A stretch of 64,000 nucleotides of DNA from Dromiciops gliroides (GCF_019393635.1 NC_057863.1:623219791-623283790), one strand, 5' to 3'; positions 52,666-64,000 are shown, counted from the first letter of the stretch. A program made the numbers and translations. Notes: generated by a model from the letters alone, not told the origin.

Positions 52666-52785
52666 GCTTGGCTGGGGAAGAAGAGTGGGGCTAAGGGTGG
52701 CAAAGAGCTGGGGTAATGGAAGGCTTGACCACCCAAGATAGGCACAGTTTCCTAGGTCAGCTTCCTGAAAGAAAGAACACAGGAT

Positions 52786-52930
52786 GCGGGGCAGCTAAGT
52801 GGCACAGTGGATAAAGCACCTCCCTGGATTCAGGAGTACCTGAGTTCAAATCCAGCCTCAGACACTTGACACTTACTAGCTGTGTGACCCTGGGCAAGTC
52901 ACTTAACCCCCATTGCCGCCCCCCCCCCCA
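52786..52930 (+). mobile_element. tRNA-derived marsupial SINE with target-site duplication
   Basis: Sense copy flanked by AGAAAGAACACAGGAT (52770-52785) and AGAAAGAATACAGGAT (52931-52946), one mismatch. Confidence 0.93.
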
Positions 52931-53373
52931 AGAAAGAATACAGGATAAAGCCAGGGATAGGGATTGATTCAATTCAGGGCCACGAGACTTGGTTCCTGCC
53001 TTTCACTCCCTGCAGGACCTTGAGTAAGATATTTCTCCCTTTCTGGGTCTCAGTTTCCTCTGTAAAACAAAGGGAATGAACTAAATATCTCTAAGATTAC
53101 TTCTAACCTGTCTGTTTATGAGTCTGTACTGCGACCAAATTTAAAGATGAGGAAATGGAGGAGTAGAGTGGGAAGTGACTTGCCCACAGTCACATAACTA
53201 GAAATCAATATCTATGACCAGGACCAGGGGCATATTGGTAAATGTTTAACAATCAGCCCTCTTGGGAGGGGAGGATGTACATACCACACATCTTCTCTCA
53301 TCACTTTCTTAAGTTCAGACAATCAACAAAACTCATTTTCCTATTTCAAAGGTATGTATTTTCAACATTCATT

Positions 53374-53536
53374 TTTTTTTGTTTGTTTTTGTTTTTTGGT
53401 GAGGTAGTTGGGGTTAAGTGACTTGCCCAGGGTCACACGGCTAGTAAGTGTCAAGTGTCTGAGGCTGGATTTGAACTCAGGTCCTCCTGAATCCAGGGCT
53501 GGTGCTCTATCTACTGTGCCATCTAGCTGCTCCCTT
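53374..53536 (-). mobile_element. tRNA-derived marsupial SINE
   Basis: Full antisense copy; related flank words GGTATGTATTTTC / GGCATGTATTTTC lie near its two sides. Confidence 0.92.
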
Positions 53537-53779
53537 AAAGGCATGTATTTTCTCTGAGCTAAATGTTTACCCTGAAAATTTAACTATCAGCTTATACCAG
53601 CTGGCTCTAGCTTGACAAGGACACACATTTGCAGTGGAAAGAACACTGGACTAAGAATCAGAGCATCTGTGTTCCAATTCCATCTCAAACAAGAGAGCAT
53701 GCTGAGCTTCAGCAAGAAACTTTCTATCTGTGAACCTCAGTTTCCCTCTCTGTAAAATGAGGGAGATAGATGAGGGTCA

Positions 53780-53925
53780 ATGGAAGTGGGTAGAATTTGG
53801 AGTCAGAGGACTTGGTACTGAATCTAGACTCTGCCACTTACTACCTGTGTGACCTTGGGAAAATCATTTTATTTCTCTGAGTTCCAGTTTTCTCAACTAT
53901 AAAATGAGGGTGTTGGATTAGATGA
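53780..53925 (+). mobile_element. MIR/CORE-SINE copy
   Basis: TTTGGAGTCAGAGGACTTGG ... CTGCCACTTACTACCTGTGTGACCTTGGG ... CAACTATAAAATGAGGG. Confidence 0.8.
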
Positions 53926-54035
53926 TCCCAGACAACTCTCCAGCTATGATCTTATCATTTTAGATGACAAACTCTCTTGATTTTCAATACTTTATTTTTT
54001 TAAAGGAACCAGAAAGCTAGGTAAGTTGACATTTT

Positions 54036-54131
54036 ATTTATTTATTTACATGCTTATTTATCTATCTCTATCTCTCTATTTATTCATTCATTCATCTATC
54101 TACCTACCTATCTATCTATCTATCTATTTAT
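54036..54131. repeat. (TTTA)n/(TATC)n microsatellite
   Basis: Degenerate tetranucleotide array abutting the tail side of the next SINE. Confidence 0.9.
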
Positions 54132-54272
54132 TTTGTGAGGCAATTGGGGTTAAGTGACTTGCCCAGGGTCACACAGCTAGTAAGTGTCAAGTGTCTCAAG
54201 CCAGATTTGAACTCAGGTCCTTCTGACTCCAGGGCCAGTGCTCTCTCCACTGTGCCACACAGCTGCCCCTCA
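54132..54272 (-). mobile_element. tRNA-derived marsupial SINE
   Basis: Full antisense copy. Confidence 0.93.
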
Positions 54273-55104
54273 ACCCTTTAAGTATAAGATGTCTTCGATA
54301 CAGTATTACTCAGTACTGCTGTAAGTATTAATGATTTAGGATTAGGAGGGATCTCAGAGGTCATCAAACCCAATTTTACAAAGGAAGAAATTGAGATCAT
54401 AGAGTTTAAGCAATTTGCCGAACATTACACAGGTGGTGGTGATGGTGATATTTGAACTCAGGTCCTGTGGATTCAGAAACTACTTTTATGGAAATGCCCA
54501 CAACTGCTTGCACTGGAATGGGGGAACTCAATATAACGATGGAGAGCTGCTGCCTGGCAGTGTAAGCTCTTTGGGTGAGTTCTTCCTCTTCTTGTCTTGA
54601 GTATGTTCCTTGAGCCTGGGCTCCCCCTGCAGCCTCCAGTCCTTTGAGACAGGGTTTTTTCCCGGGCATTGCAATTTATTCCTGTCAAAGGCTGCCATTG
54701 TGGTTCCACTGTCTTTCCAGCATGAGGCTGATAAGGCATTTATTGAATTTATGATTTTAATTTATGTCTATTCTAATCCCATTATATTCACCTCTTTTGT
54801 CTGTGCCTTGCTTGGTAAAGCTTTGCTGTATGCGAAGTAAGGTTCTTGCCAATCTCCACCAAGCCAGCCCAGGCCCCTATTTTTATTTTCTGGAGGGAAC
54901 TTAATGGTGTAGGCAGCCTAGAAGGGAACGTATGTCCTCTGGGCTCCCCCTTTGAGACAGGAGGGAGAGGATTCCATTGAAAGCAGCAGCTGTTTATAGG
55001 GCATTGTTTCGGGATGGCAGCTGTGCCACCAGGAATAGAGCTGAGTGACCTCCATGCTGACCCAGATAACAGCAGCTGAATGTGGAGAGATGAGATGGAT
55101 ATTA

Positions 55105-55215
55105 ATGGAAAATCATTTATTAAGTTCTGGCTCCATGCCAAGCATTGTGCAACACATTACTGGGGATATAAATACGAAAGCAAAGACATTCCCTACCCTG
55201 CCCTAAAGAAATCTA
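55105..55215 (+). mobile_element. Ancient interspersed repeat
   Basis: AAATCATTTATTAAGTTCTGGCTCCATGCCAAGCATTGTGC ... TACCCTGCCCTAAAGAAATCTACATTC. Confidence 0.55.
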
Positions 55216-55234
55216 CATTCTTTTAAAGAAAATT

Positions 55235-55550
55235 AAATCTTTTTTTATCATTTAACAAGCATTTATTATCTCTCCCTCTAACCTCTCCCAACCCTGCTGG
55301 GAAAAAAAGGATTCACAACTTTTGTAACAAATATGCATATTCAAGCAAAACAAATTCCCACATTGGCCAGTCTCAAAAAAAAGTATGTTTCCTTTTGCAT
55401 CTTGAGTCTATCACCTTTCTATCAGGAGATGGGTAGTGTACTCCATCATTGGTCCCCTAGAATTATGTGGGTTAGACACTACATTGATCAGAGTTCTTAA
55501 GCCTTTCAAAATTCTTTGTTTTTATAATGTTGTCTTTGTATAAATTGTTC
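55235..55550 (-). mobile_element. L1 3' UTR fragment
   Basis: TAACAAATATGCATATTCAAGCAAAACAAATTCCCACATTGGCCAG ... ATGTTGTCTTTGTATAAATTGTTCT is antisense marsupial L1 3' untranslated sequence, truncated at 55550. Confidence 0.65.
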
Positions 55551-55551
55551 T

Positions 55552-55700
55552 TAAGACTTACATGAACTGATGCAAAGTGAAGTGAGCAGAACCGAGAGAT
55601 CATTGTACATAGTGGTATGTATTATACCATGATCAACTGTGAATGACTTTGCTATTCTTAGCAGCATAAGATTCAAGACAACATTTGCAAAAAGATTCCC
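55552..55700 (+). mobile_element. L1 3' fragment, sense orientation
   Basis: ACTTACATGAACTGATGCAAAGTGAAGTGAGCAGAACC ... GATCAACTGTGAATGACTTTGC is in the opposite orientation to both neighbours. Confidence 0.75.
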
Positions 55701-55724
55701 CTTTTTTAGGTTATACATTACAAT

Positions 55725-56070
55725 TATGTTAAACATATTTCAACATTGGTCATGTTGTAAGAGAAGAATCAGAACAAAATGGGGAAAACTCAAGAAAGAA
55801 GAAAAAACAATAATGAAAAAAGCAACAACAAAAGTGAAAATAGTATGCTTCAATCTGCGCTCTGACTCCATAGTCCTTTTTCTGGAGGTGGAGAGCATTT
55901 TCCACCACAAGTCTTTTGGCATTGTCTCGGATCATTGTATTGCCAAGAAGAGCTAAGTCTATCACAGTTGATCATTACACAATGTTGTTGATACTGTGTA
56001 CAATGTTCTATTGGTTCTGCTCATTTCACTCAGCATCAATTCGCGGAAGTCTTTCCATTTGAGATTCTCA
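55725..56070 (-). mobile_element. L1 3' fragment, antisense
   Basis: GTTAAACATATTTCAACATTGGTCATG ... TTGTCTCGGATCATTGTATTGCC ... GGTTCTGCTCATTTCACTCAGCATCAATTC. Partly the reverse complement of 55552-55700. Confidence 0.75.
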
Positions 56071-56280
56071 CCAGTCAGTATAGCAGGGCCTCAGGGTGAA
56101 AGGGTTCAATTCTTCTAAGCATGAGAAAGAGATTTCACTTGGTAAGAGGATGTCACAGGTCCTGCCACATTTCTCTGTTTGGTAGGATGCTGGAGGTGCC
56201 CTATTTGGCCAAAGATGTGGCTTCCTAGGTTTTCTTGGAGGTGGTGTGGTGGAAAGATCCTTGGGTTATAGAGACACAGC

Positions 56281-56545
56281 TTTTAGAGGCAGCTAGGTGA
56301 TACAGTGGATAGAAGGCTAAGCCTGGAGTCAGAAAGACGAGTTCAAATTCAGCCTGAAATACTCACTAGCCTCATGATCCTTGGCAAGTCACTTAACCTC
56401 TGCCTCAATTTCCTCCACTGTAACATGGGGATAATAATAGTACCTACCTCCCAGCATTATTGCAAGGATCAAAGGAAATAATACTTGTAAACCTCAAAGC
56501 ATAGTACTTGACACATAGTAGGTGCTTAATAAATGCTTGCTTCCT
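56281..56545 (+). mobile_element. Full-length CORE-SINE/MIR-type element
   Basis: tRNA head (AGGCAGCTAGGTGATACAGTGG), central core (CTCAATTTCCTCCACTGTAACATGGGGATAATAATAG) and L2-like tail (ACACATAGTAGGTGCTTAATAAATGC). Confidence 0.88.
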
Positions 56546-57368
56546 TCCTTTTAGTCCTAGATCTCTCTGTGAATATCATATGACAGAATAAAAGTGATGG
56601 TGGTTTGGAAAAGCTGAAGAGCTATACAAAATGGAAAGAGTCATCCTGGGGCAGATTTCTGAGGGGGAAAAAGAATTAAGCATCGGAGTCCCCAGAGATG
56701 GAATATTTCTCACTAAGTAGATGGTAGGATAGAATGCTAGCCTTGGAACAAGGAAGATTTGAACTAAAATCCCACCTTTGTAGGCAAGTTAGCCCCACTT
56801 TCTGAGCCTCGGTCTTTTCAGCTATAAAATGAAGAGAATAAATACTGTAACTCCCAAGTTGTCATGAGGATCAAGTGAGAAATTATGTCTAAATGAACTT
56901 GGCAAAACTTAAAGGACAATAGGAATGTCAGCCATGTCAGTAAATGTCATTTATTAATCCATTGGAGTTAACACCATGGATGGGGTACCAAGTGCCTCTA
57001 TTTGGAGAGACAGGGAAGGAAGAGGAAAAAAGAACAAAAAGACAGAGGGCCAAACCAGTATATAAGCAATCAGAAAACTATATGACCCAGAGCATGGAGA
57101 GATGGATGATTTGTTTATCCAGGTTTAACTGGGAAGGCAATCCTGACAGAGGTGGCTTTGAATGAGGGAAGGAGGGTTGATTACATGATTTTTGAATGCC
57201 CTTGTTGTATACTCAACCCCTATAGAATGTAAGCTCCTTGAGTGCAAGAACTGTTTGTTTTTTTCTTTTTGTCTTCATATCCTCCAGCACCATGACCAGA
57301 AGTGCAATGATATGTCACAACAGCAAAGAGAAGAATGAAGCTGCCTGTCCTCAAGAGCTTACATTCTG
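56546..57368. other. Intergenic sequence
   Basis: A MIR remnant at about 56700-56900 and a repeat tail near 57220-57310. No gene seen. Confidence 0.45.
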
Positions 57369-57523
57369 GGAGCAGCTAGGTGGCACAGTGGATAAAGTAC
57401 TGGCCCTGGATTCAGGAGTACCTGAGTTCAAATCCGGCCTCAGACAAATGACACTTACTAGCTGTGTGACCCTGGGAAAGTCACTTAACACTCATTGCCC
57501 TGCCCCCCCCCCAAAAAAAAGTA
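57369..57523 (+). mobile_element. tRNA-derived marsupial SINE
   Basis: Sense copy with poly-C/A tail (GCCCTGCCCCCCCCCCAAAAAAAA). Confidence 0.93.
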
Positions 57524-57549
57524 GTGTAGGGCTGTAAACCCTAACGCTA

Positions 57550-57830
57550 CTTCCCCAAACCTCTATTCACATTGTCATTCATATAGATGTGTTTACTTCT
57601 TATCCTCTCAGAGTCTAGGGTTATCTCTGAAGGGATATAATGGAGAATCTTTTCTAGTACTACAGTTCATGAGCCCCCACTGGTGTGTTTCTCTCCATGG
57701 TTGCCAGTTAATCAGACAAACTGATTAGCTTTTAGAAAAAGGTATTTACTAAGTTGCTATAGTAAGAAGAGTTAGTATAAACCCCCTCCCTGTCAAAAGC
57801 CTGAAATTCATTTTTTCAGCTGTGTATATA
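57550..57830. mobile_element. Unclassified interspersed repeat (LTR-like), copy 2
   Basis: TTAGCTTTTAGAAAAAGGTATTTACTAAGTTGC...AGTAAGAAGAGTTAGTA parallels 45320-45400. Confidence 0.4.
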
Positions 57831-58229
57831 GACTCTAGGGGAAAGTGGGCTCAGATGTAGAAATCTCATGCAGCAAAGGGGTAACTTGCATCTCTTGTAT
57901 GCTAAAAGTCCTTTTCTCTCTTTCATGAATTGCTTAAAAAATACTTCTTTGGCATGGTGTAGCATTTTTGCTCTTCTCTTTGTGGAGTCTTGATATTGCT
58001 TTTCTTTAAAGCTGCGGACAGACTGGATGTGATTAGGAAAGGCAATTTTCTTTATCTGTGGAAGCTTCTCTAGGGATAGTGCTAGGACTATGACATCAAA
58101 GAAAATGTCCAAATCCTTTGATGTTCACTTGATATTTATCTGGCCAAGGTGAAGGGGAGAGGCTGGAAAAGACCAAGGCCAAGACTAAAGTATTCTCTTC
58201 TGACCCAACTGACTTCTCAGTTCCTTACC

Positions 58230-58603
58230 CAATTGGAACACTTTCTGTCAGCATTATTCCAATTCAATCAATAATTTTCTATTTTTTCCAGTGTTTTGAC
58301 TTTGTTTTATTATTTCTCAATGTCTCATGGAGTCATTAGCTTCTGTTTGGCCTGTTCTAATTTTTAAGGAAATATCTTTTTCAGTGATGTTAATTCTCTT
58401 TTCATAACTTTCTTTCGTAGCTCTAATTTCTCCTCTTCTGCTCTTATTTGGTTTTTTAAGTGTTTTTTTTCTCATTTCAATCTCTTTAACTCTTCTAAGA
58501 ATTCTTATTGGGCTCATGACCAATATGTATTTTTCTCTGATGATTTGCTTGTAGATATTTTTAAGTCATTGTTTTCTGTGTTTGTGTCTTGAGTTTTCCT
58601 GTG
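58230..58603 (-). pseudogene. Older L1, ORF1 part (3' side of nested insertion)
   Basis: The minus-strand translation is Lys/Glu-rich coiled coil (IEMRKKTLKKPNK, then KRINITEKDISLK), like the L1 ORF1 nucleic-acid-chaperone protein. It continues across the inserted L1 to the ORF1 start near 60367. Stop codons are present, so it is inactive. Confidence 0.75.
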
Positions 58604-58619
58604 GCCATAGTAACTTTTT

Positions 58620-60323
58620 TTCATAAAAGTATTTTATAATTTTCCAGTTACATGTAGAGATAGTTTTCAACATTTTTTAAATAAGATTTCTAGTTTCAAT
58701 TTTTTCTCCCTCCCTCCCCTCTTTCCCCCCTCCCCAAGACAGCAAGTAATCTGATATAGGTTATATATGTACAATCACACTAAACATATTTCTTCATTAG
58801 TATAGTTCAATCTGCATCTCGATTCCACAGTTCTTTTCTTCTGGATTTGGAAAGCATTTTTCTTCGTGGGTCCTTTGGAACTATCCTGGACCATTGTATT
58901 GCTGAGAAGAATCAAGTCTATCACAGTTGATCAACATACAATGTTGTTGATACTGTGTACAATGTTCTCCTGCTTTTGCTCATCTCACTCAGCATCAGTT
59001 CATGTAAGTCCTTACAGGTCTCTCTGAAATCCACCTGCACATCATTTCTTACAGCACAATAGTATTCTATTACATTCATATACCACAACTTGTTCAGCCA
59101 TTCCCCAATTGATGGGCAGCCCCTCAATTTCCAATTCCTTGCCACCACAAAAAGAGCAGCTATAAATATTTTTATACAGAGGGGTCTCTTTCTCTTGTTT
59201 ATGATATCTTTGGGAAAAAACCTAACAGTGGTATTGCTGGGTCAAAGGCTATCTACATCTTTATAGCCCTTTGGACATAATTCCAAATTGCTCTTCAGAA
59301 TAGTTGGATCAGTTCACAGCTCCACCAACAATGCATTAGTGTTCCCACTTTTCTATAGCTTCTCCAACATTCATTATTTTCCTTTTTTGTCATAATAGCC
59401 TATCTGATAGGTGTCAGGTGGTACCTCAGAATTGTTTTAATTTGTCTTTCTCTAATCAACAGTGATTTAGAGCACTTTTTCATATGGTAATAGATAGCTT
59501 TGATTTCTTCATGAGAAAACTGCCTGTTCATATCCTTTGACCATTTCTCAATCGGGGAATGACTTGGTTTCTCATAAATTTGATTTAGTTCCTGATATAT
59601 TTTAGAAATGAGGCCTTTACCAGAAATACTGGCTATAAAAATTGTTTCCCAGCTTTCTGTCTTCCTTCTAATTTTGGATGCATTGCTTCTGTTTGTACAA
59701 ACCCTTTTTAATTTAATGTAATCAAAACCATCCATTTTACATTTCATAATATTCTCTATCTCTTGTTTGGTCATAAACTGTTCTCCTTTCCAAAGATCTG
59801 AGAGGTAAACTATTCCTTCCTCTCCTAATTTACCTATGGTATCACCTTTTATGTCTAAATCATGTATCTATTTTGACTGTATTTTAGTATAAGGTGTAAG
59901 ATGTTGGTCTATGCCTAGTTTCTGCCATACTATCTTCCAGTTTTCCCAGTAATTTTGGTCAAATACTGAGTTCCTATCCCAGAAGTTGGAATCTTTGGAT
60001 TTATCAAACAGTATGTTACTAAGGTAATTTACTACCGTGTCTCCTGTGCCTAACCTATTCCATTGATCCTCCACTCTATTTCTTAGCCAGTACCAAATAA
60101 TTTTGATGACTGCAGCTTTATAGTAAAGCTTCAGATTTGGTACAGCTAGCCTACCTTTCTGTGCATTTTTGTTTCATTAGTTCCCTAGATATTCTTGCCC
60201 TTTTGTTTTTCCAGATGAATTTTGTTATTATTTTTTCCAGTTCTATAAAATAATTTTTAGGTAGTCTGATTGGTATGGCACTGAATAAGTAAAGTAATTT
60301 AGGCAGAATTGTCATTTTTATTA
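58620..60323 (-). pseudogene. Younger 5'-truncated L1 (ORF2 C-terminal part and 3' UTR)
   Basis: The minus strand encodes recognisable L1 ORF2 C-terminal blocks: an FWDRNSVFDQNYWENW/LTPYTKIQSK region, GKGLISKIYQELNQIYEK and RQFSHEEIKAIYYHMKKC, then the terminal CPSIGEWLNKLWYMNVIEYY. These are split by stops and frameshifts. The element ends in a poly-T (poly-A on minus) at 58615-58621. It is flanked by a 16-bp direct repeat (58604-58619 and 60324-60339). Confidence 0.9.
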
Positions 60324-60480
60324 GCCATAGTAACTTTTTATGGTAGATTCTTTTTTTGTTTGCTCATTCTTCCAGACTACTTTTTGACTTAGTTACTGAC
60401 CCAGGTTTAGGTCTATTGGATTTTGTGTTGTAGAGTTTCAGTAGACTGTTTCAGCACTTAATCACTAATTAGCCTGCTGG
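60324..60480 (-). pseudogene. Older L1, ORF1 start region
   Basis: The minus strand has ATG at 60367 followed by MSKQKKNLP, then a stop, and reads on toward the insertion point. Past the insertion it resumes as VTMATGKLKTQTQK. Confidence 0.65.
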
Positions 60481-60507
60481 AAGGTTCTGCAGGTTCAGAG
60501 AACTGCT

Positions 60508-60606
60508 GGCTCTCTCTCTCTGTCTCTCTCTCTGTCTCTCTCTCTGTCTCTCTCTCTCTGTCTCTCTCTCTGTCTCTCTCTCTGTCTCTCTCTCTCTCTC
60601 TCTCTC
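60508..60606. repeat. (CTCT)(GTCT)n microsatellite
   Basis: About 100 bp of CT-rich repeat forming the tail side of the adjacent SINE. Confidence 0.95.
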
Positions 60607-60738
60607 GGACAATGAGGGTTTAATGATTTGCCCACGGTCACACAGCTAGTAAGAGTCAAGTGTCTGAGGCCGGATTTGAACTCAGGTTCTCCTGAATCCA
60701 GGGTTGGTGCTTTATCCACTGGGCCACCTAGCTGCCCC
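60607..60738 (-). mobile_element. tRNA-derived marsupial SINE in the older L1 5' UTR
   Basis: Antisense copy. The flanking word TGGCTCTCT occurs before the microsatellite and after the SINE, consistent with a target-site duplication. Confidence 0.92.
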
Positions 60739-60739
60739 T

Positions 60740-61292
60740 TTGGCTCTCTTTTGGTATTGGTCTCCTGGCCTAATTATTCATTTTCAGGCTTATGTGTGGG
60801 ACTGAAGGCTAAAACTGAGTCTTCCCTCTGATTGTGGGTTCAAAGCCACATAGCTAAGTTTTTGGAAACTGTTTCTTACTCTATACATACCTCAGGCCCC
60901 TCTTTGTAGTAACCACTCCCTGGCTTGTGCCCCAGAACTGGAAAATAAGTGACAAAGTTGCCAGATGGCATCATTCCTGCTCCCTGCTGGTTCAGGGGTC
61001 CCCTGGGATCTCTTTCTGCCCCTGTGCTTCCTTCCCTGGTGTTTGGTCTTAGTTCCCTTACTGTCCTTTGGGGCCAAAATGCTGCTGCATTGTACACCCT
61101 TGTGTCCAAAGATTTCTCTGTCTATTTTCTCAAGCTTCTCTGGGCTGGAAAATGACTTACAGCAACCTTTTCTTGGCTCTTCTGATCAGAATTCAGTGTA
61201 CTGAATTTTCTAGGTTGTTATGAAGGAGGTATGCTGGGTGAGCTGGACAGAAATGCTGATTATTATTCCATCATCTTGACTCCACCTCCTTC
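60740..61292 (-). mobile_element. Older L1, 5' UTR
   Basis: The minus strand begins near 61292 with GGAGGTGGAGTCAAGATGATGG, resembling the 5' end of mammalian L1 elements (GTCAAGATGGCGG type), and leads toward the ORF1 start at 60367. Confidence 0.6.
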
Positions 61293-61419
61293 ACTCAATG
61301 GTTTTCAATGACTTTTCACACTTAAACTAAAGTCTGATTGATTTCAGATATGTTTTCACTTGGTTAAGGTATCAAAGCATAGCATCTTATCACTTACTTT
61401 AAGTGGGACGTGGCAATTG
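61293..61419. other. Short spacer between L1 and RTE elements
   Basis: No feature recognised. Confidence 0.4.
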
Positions 61420-64000
61420 TTTAAGTGTTGTTGTTCAGTCATTCAGTCATGTCTGGCTCTTTGTGAGTGCATAGCATGCCAGGCTAGCCTCCACTCTCAC
61501 CAGAAGTCTGTCCAAACTCATGTTTCTTATTTCCATGACACTTTCTATCCATCTCATATTCTGCCATCTCCTTATCCTTTTGTCTCAATCTTTTCCAACA
61601 TTATGGTCTTTTCCAATGAATCCTATCTTCTTATAATATGGTCAAAGTATTTAAAGTTCAACTTCAGTATTTGTCCTTCCAATGGATCATCTGAATTAAT
61701 TTCTTTAAGTATTGACTGATTTGATCTCCTTGTTGTCTAAGGGACTCTCAAAAGTTTTCTTCAGCACCACAATTCAAAAACATCAATTTCATAGTGCTCA
61801 TCTTTCCTTATAGTCCAACTCTTATAATAATACATTGTTACTGGAAAAACCATATCTTTGACTATATGGACCTTTCTCTGCAATGGGATGTCTCTGCTTT
61901 TTAGTATGCTGTCCAGATTTGCCATAGCTTTCCTTCCAAGAAACAAGCATCTTTTAATTTCATGGCTGCAGTTGCTATCTGCAGTGATCTTTGAGTCTTA
62001 GAATATAAAATTGGACACTACTTCCATTTCTTCTCCCTTTATTTGCCAGGAAGTGATGGGACTACTTGCCAAGATCTTAATTTTTTTTATGTTAAGCTTT
62101 AAGCCAGCTTTTACACTCTTCTCTTCTACTCTCATTAAGAGACATCTTTTTCACTTTTTGCCATCAAAAGGGTATTGTCTGTATATCTGAAATTGTTGAT
62201 ATTTCTTCCAGCAGCCTTAATTCTGACTTTGAATTCATCCAGCCTGGCATTTCCCATGATGTACTCTGCATATAAGTTAAATAAATAAGGCTACAATATA
62301 CAGCCCTGTCATACTTTTTCAATCTTAGCCCAAGCAGTTGTTTCATGTTCGGTTCTAACTGTTGCTTCTTGGCCCATATACAGGTTCCTCAGTAGATAAG
62401 TAAGATGATCTCTTTGAGGACTTGCTATATTTTATTGTGATCCCCACAATTAAAAACTTTAGTGTAATCAATGAAGCAGAAGTAGATGTTTTTCCGGAAC
62501 TCCCTTGCTTTCTCCATAATCCAGCAAATGTTGGCAATTTGATCCCTAGTTCCTCTGTCTCTTACAAAAGTAGCCTGCTCTTCTGGTAATTTTCAGTTCA
62601 CATTTTGCTGAAGCTTACTTAGCTTGCAGAATCTTAAGCCTAACAATGCTGGCATGTGAAATGAGAGCAATTGTTTTGTAATTGAACATTTTGGGCATTG
62701 CCCTTCCTTTGGATTGGGACATAAACTGATCTTTTACAATCCAGTGGTTACTGTTGAATTTTTCAAATTTGTTGGCATATTGAATGCAGCACTTCAACAG
62801 CATCATCTTTTAATATTTTAAATAGCTCCACTGAAGTTCCTTCACCTCCATTAGCCTCATTGTTAGCAATGCTTCCTACAATCTACTTCACTTCATTCTC
62901 CAGGATGTCTATCTCTAGATCAGTAACTACAACATCATGGTTCTTGATGAGGTTAAGATCTTTTTTATATAGTTTTTCTGTATATTCTTGCCACCTCTTT
63001 TTAATCTCTTCTGCTTCTGTTAAGTCACTACTATTTTTGTCTTTTATCATGCCCATTTTTTTTGCATGAAATGTTCCCTTGATATCTCTAATTTTCTTAA
63101 AGACACACCTTGTTTTCTCCATTCTCCATTGTTTTCTTGTATTTCTTTGTATTGCTCATTTAAGAAAACCTTTTCTGGCCTTTCTATTCTTGGTATTCAG
63201 TTAGGTATATTTTCCCCTTTCCCCTTCCTTTTCTCAACAGTTTGAAAGTCTCATCTAATGATCATTTTGTTTTCTTGCTCTTCTTTTTCTTTGGAATGTT
63301 TTGTTTTGTTTTGTTGTTGTTGTTGCCTCCTGTACAATACTGTGAGCCTCTGCCCATGGTTCTTCATTCTATCTACCACATCTAATCCCTTAAATCTATT
63401 CATTACTTTCACTTCATATTCATAAGGAATGTCATTTAGGACATACTTATATGGTCTGATGGTTTCTCTCACTTTCTTTAATTTAATCTGAATTTTGTGA
63501 CAAGAAGCTCATGGTCTGAGCTACAGTCAACTCCAGGTCCTTTCTTAACTGACCATATAGAAATTCACCTTTGACTGGAGAGTATATAATTAATCTGATT
63601 TTGATTTTGACCATCTGGAGATGTCTGTGGGTAGAGTCACCTTTCAGGTAGTTAAAAAAGAGTGTTTGCTATGACCAGTGAGTTATCTTGGCAAAACTCT
63701 ATTAGTCTTTGCCCTGCTTCATGCTGTAGCCCAAGGCCAAACTTGTCTATTATTCCAATTATCTTTTGATTTTCTACTTTAGTATTCCAATTCTTTAGGA
63801 TGAATGAATTTTGGGGGCATTATTTCTAGAAGATGTTGTAGATCTTCATAGAACTGATCAACTTTTTTCTCTTGAGCATGAGTGGTTGGAGCATAGACTG
63901 GTATTATTGTGATGTTGAATGTTTTGCCTTGGATTCAAACAGATATCATTCAGCCAAGTACTACTTTTCTCACCCTTTTATAGACTATAAGGGCTAGTCC
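61420..64000 (-). pseudogene. BovB/RTE-clade LINE, partial, runs off right edge
   Basis: On the minus strand, from the window edge down: an endonuclease-region remnant (IIPVYAPTTHAQEKKVDQF reading near 63830-63910); a linker with MNRFKGLDVVDR; DLTEAEEIKKRWQEYTEKLY; reverse-transcriptase remnants (TIALISHAS near 62690); and a C-terminal block LGRKAMANLDSILKSRDIP with SWTIRKDEHYEID. The 3' end at 61425-61470 reads CACAAAGAGCCAGACATGAC. Frames are broken by many stops and shifts, so it is inactive. Confidence 0.88.

Noticed and set aside
61420..64000. Functional reverse-transcriptase gene
   Set aside because: Recognisable RTE blocks are scattered in different frames with many stops; it is a dead LINE copy.

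Overview
This window is from a vertebrate nuclear genome, almost certainly a marsupial. The evidence is split genes with GT-AG introns, dense tRNA-derived SINEs of the marsupial MAR1/WSINE type (many with target-site duplications), L1 and BovB/RTE LINE fragments, hAT-like MITEs and long microsatellites. The species cannot be fixed from the window alone.

Two genes are convincingly present. FBXO44 lies on the minus strand, with coding exons from 10443 down to 5795. FBXO2 lies on the plus strand, with coding exons from 15988 to 27957. They are divergent paralogues that share intron phases and two identical exon lengths (96 and 136 bp). Both encode an N-terminal F-box and a C-terminal F-box-associated (FBA/sugar-binding-fold) domain, making them substrate receptors of SCF ubiquitin ligases. 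The head-to-head order matches human 1p36.22 (from memory). GC-rich sequence at about 12.9-13.3 kb and 15.7-16.0 kb probably holds their promoters.

Layout: 1-4.0 kb is repeat-rich flank, where FBXO6 would be expected further left. 4.0-10.5 kb is FBXO44 and its 3' UTR. 10.5-15.7 kb is the intergenic/promoter interval with large microsatellites and a dispersed 33-bp minisatellite. 15.7-29.0 kb is FBXO2, whose introns hold a 41-nt G run, a 390-bp purine tract, a (CTTC)n array and a (TG)n tract just before the last exon. 29-64 kb is a gene desert, tail to tail with the next gene (DISP3 if human synteny holds). It contains SINEs, minisatellites, a 1.38-kb-spaced duplication, a nested L1-in-L1 insertion with a 16-bp target-site duplication, a partial RTE element running off the right edge, and several repeat-free AT-rich blocks that look like candidate conserved non-coding elements.

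I saw no tRNA, rRNA, CRISPR or bacterial-type system. The points most worth a second look are the short N-terminus of FBXO2, the F-box Leu-to-Pro change in FBXO44, the UG-repeat splice context of FBXO2 exon 6, the 33-bp minisatellite family, and the LINE/SINE relationships. All identities come from reading the sequence and recalled family knowledge; no searches were run.
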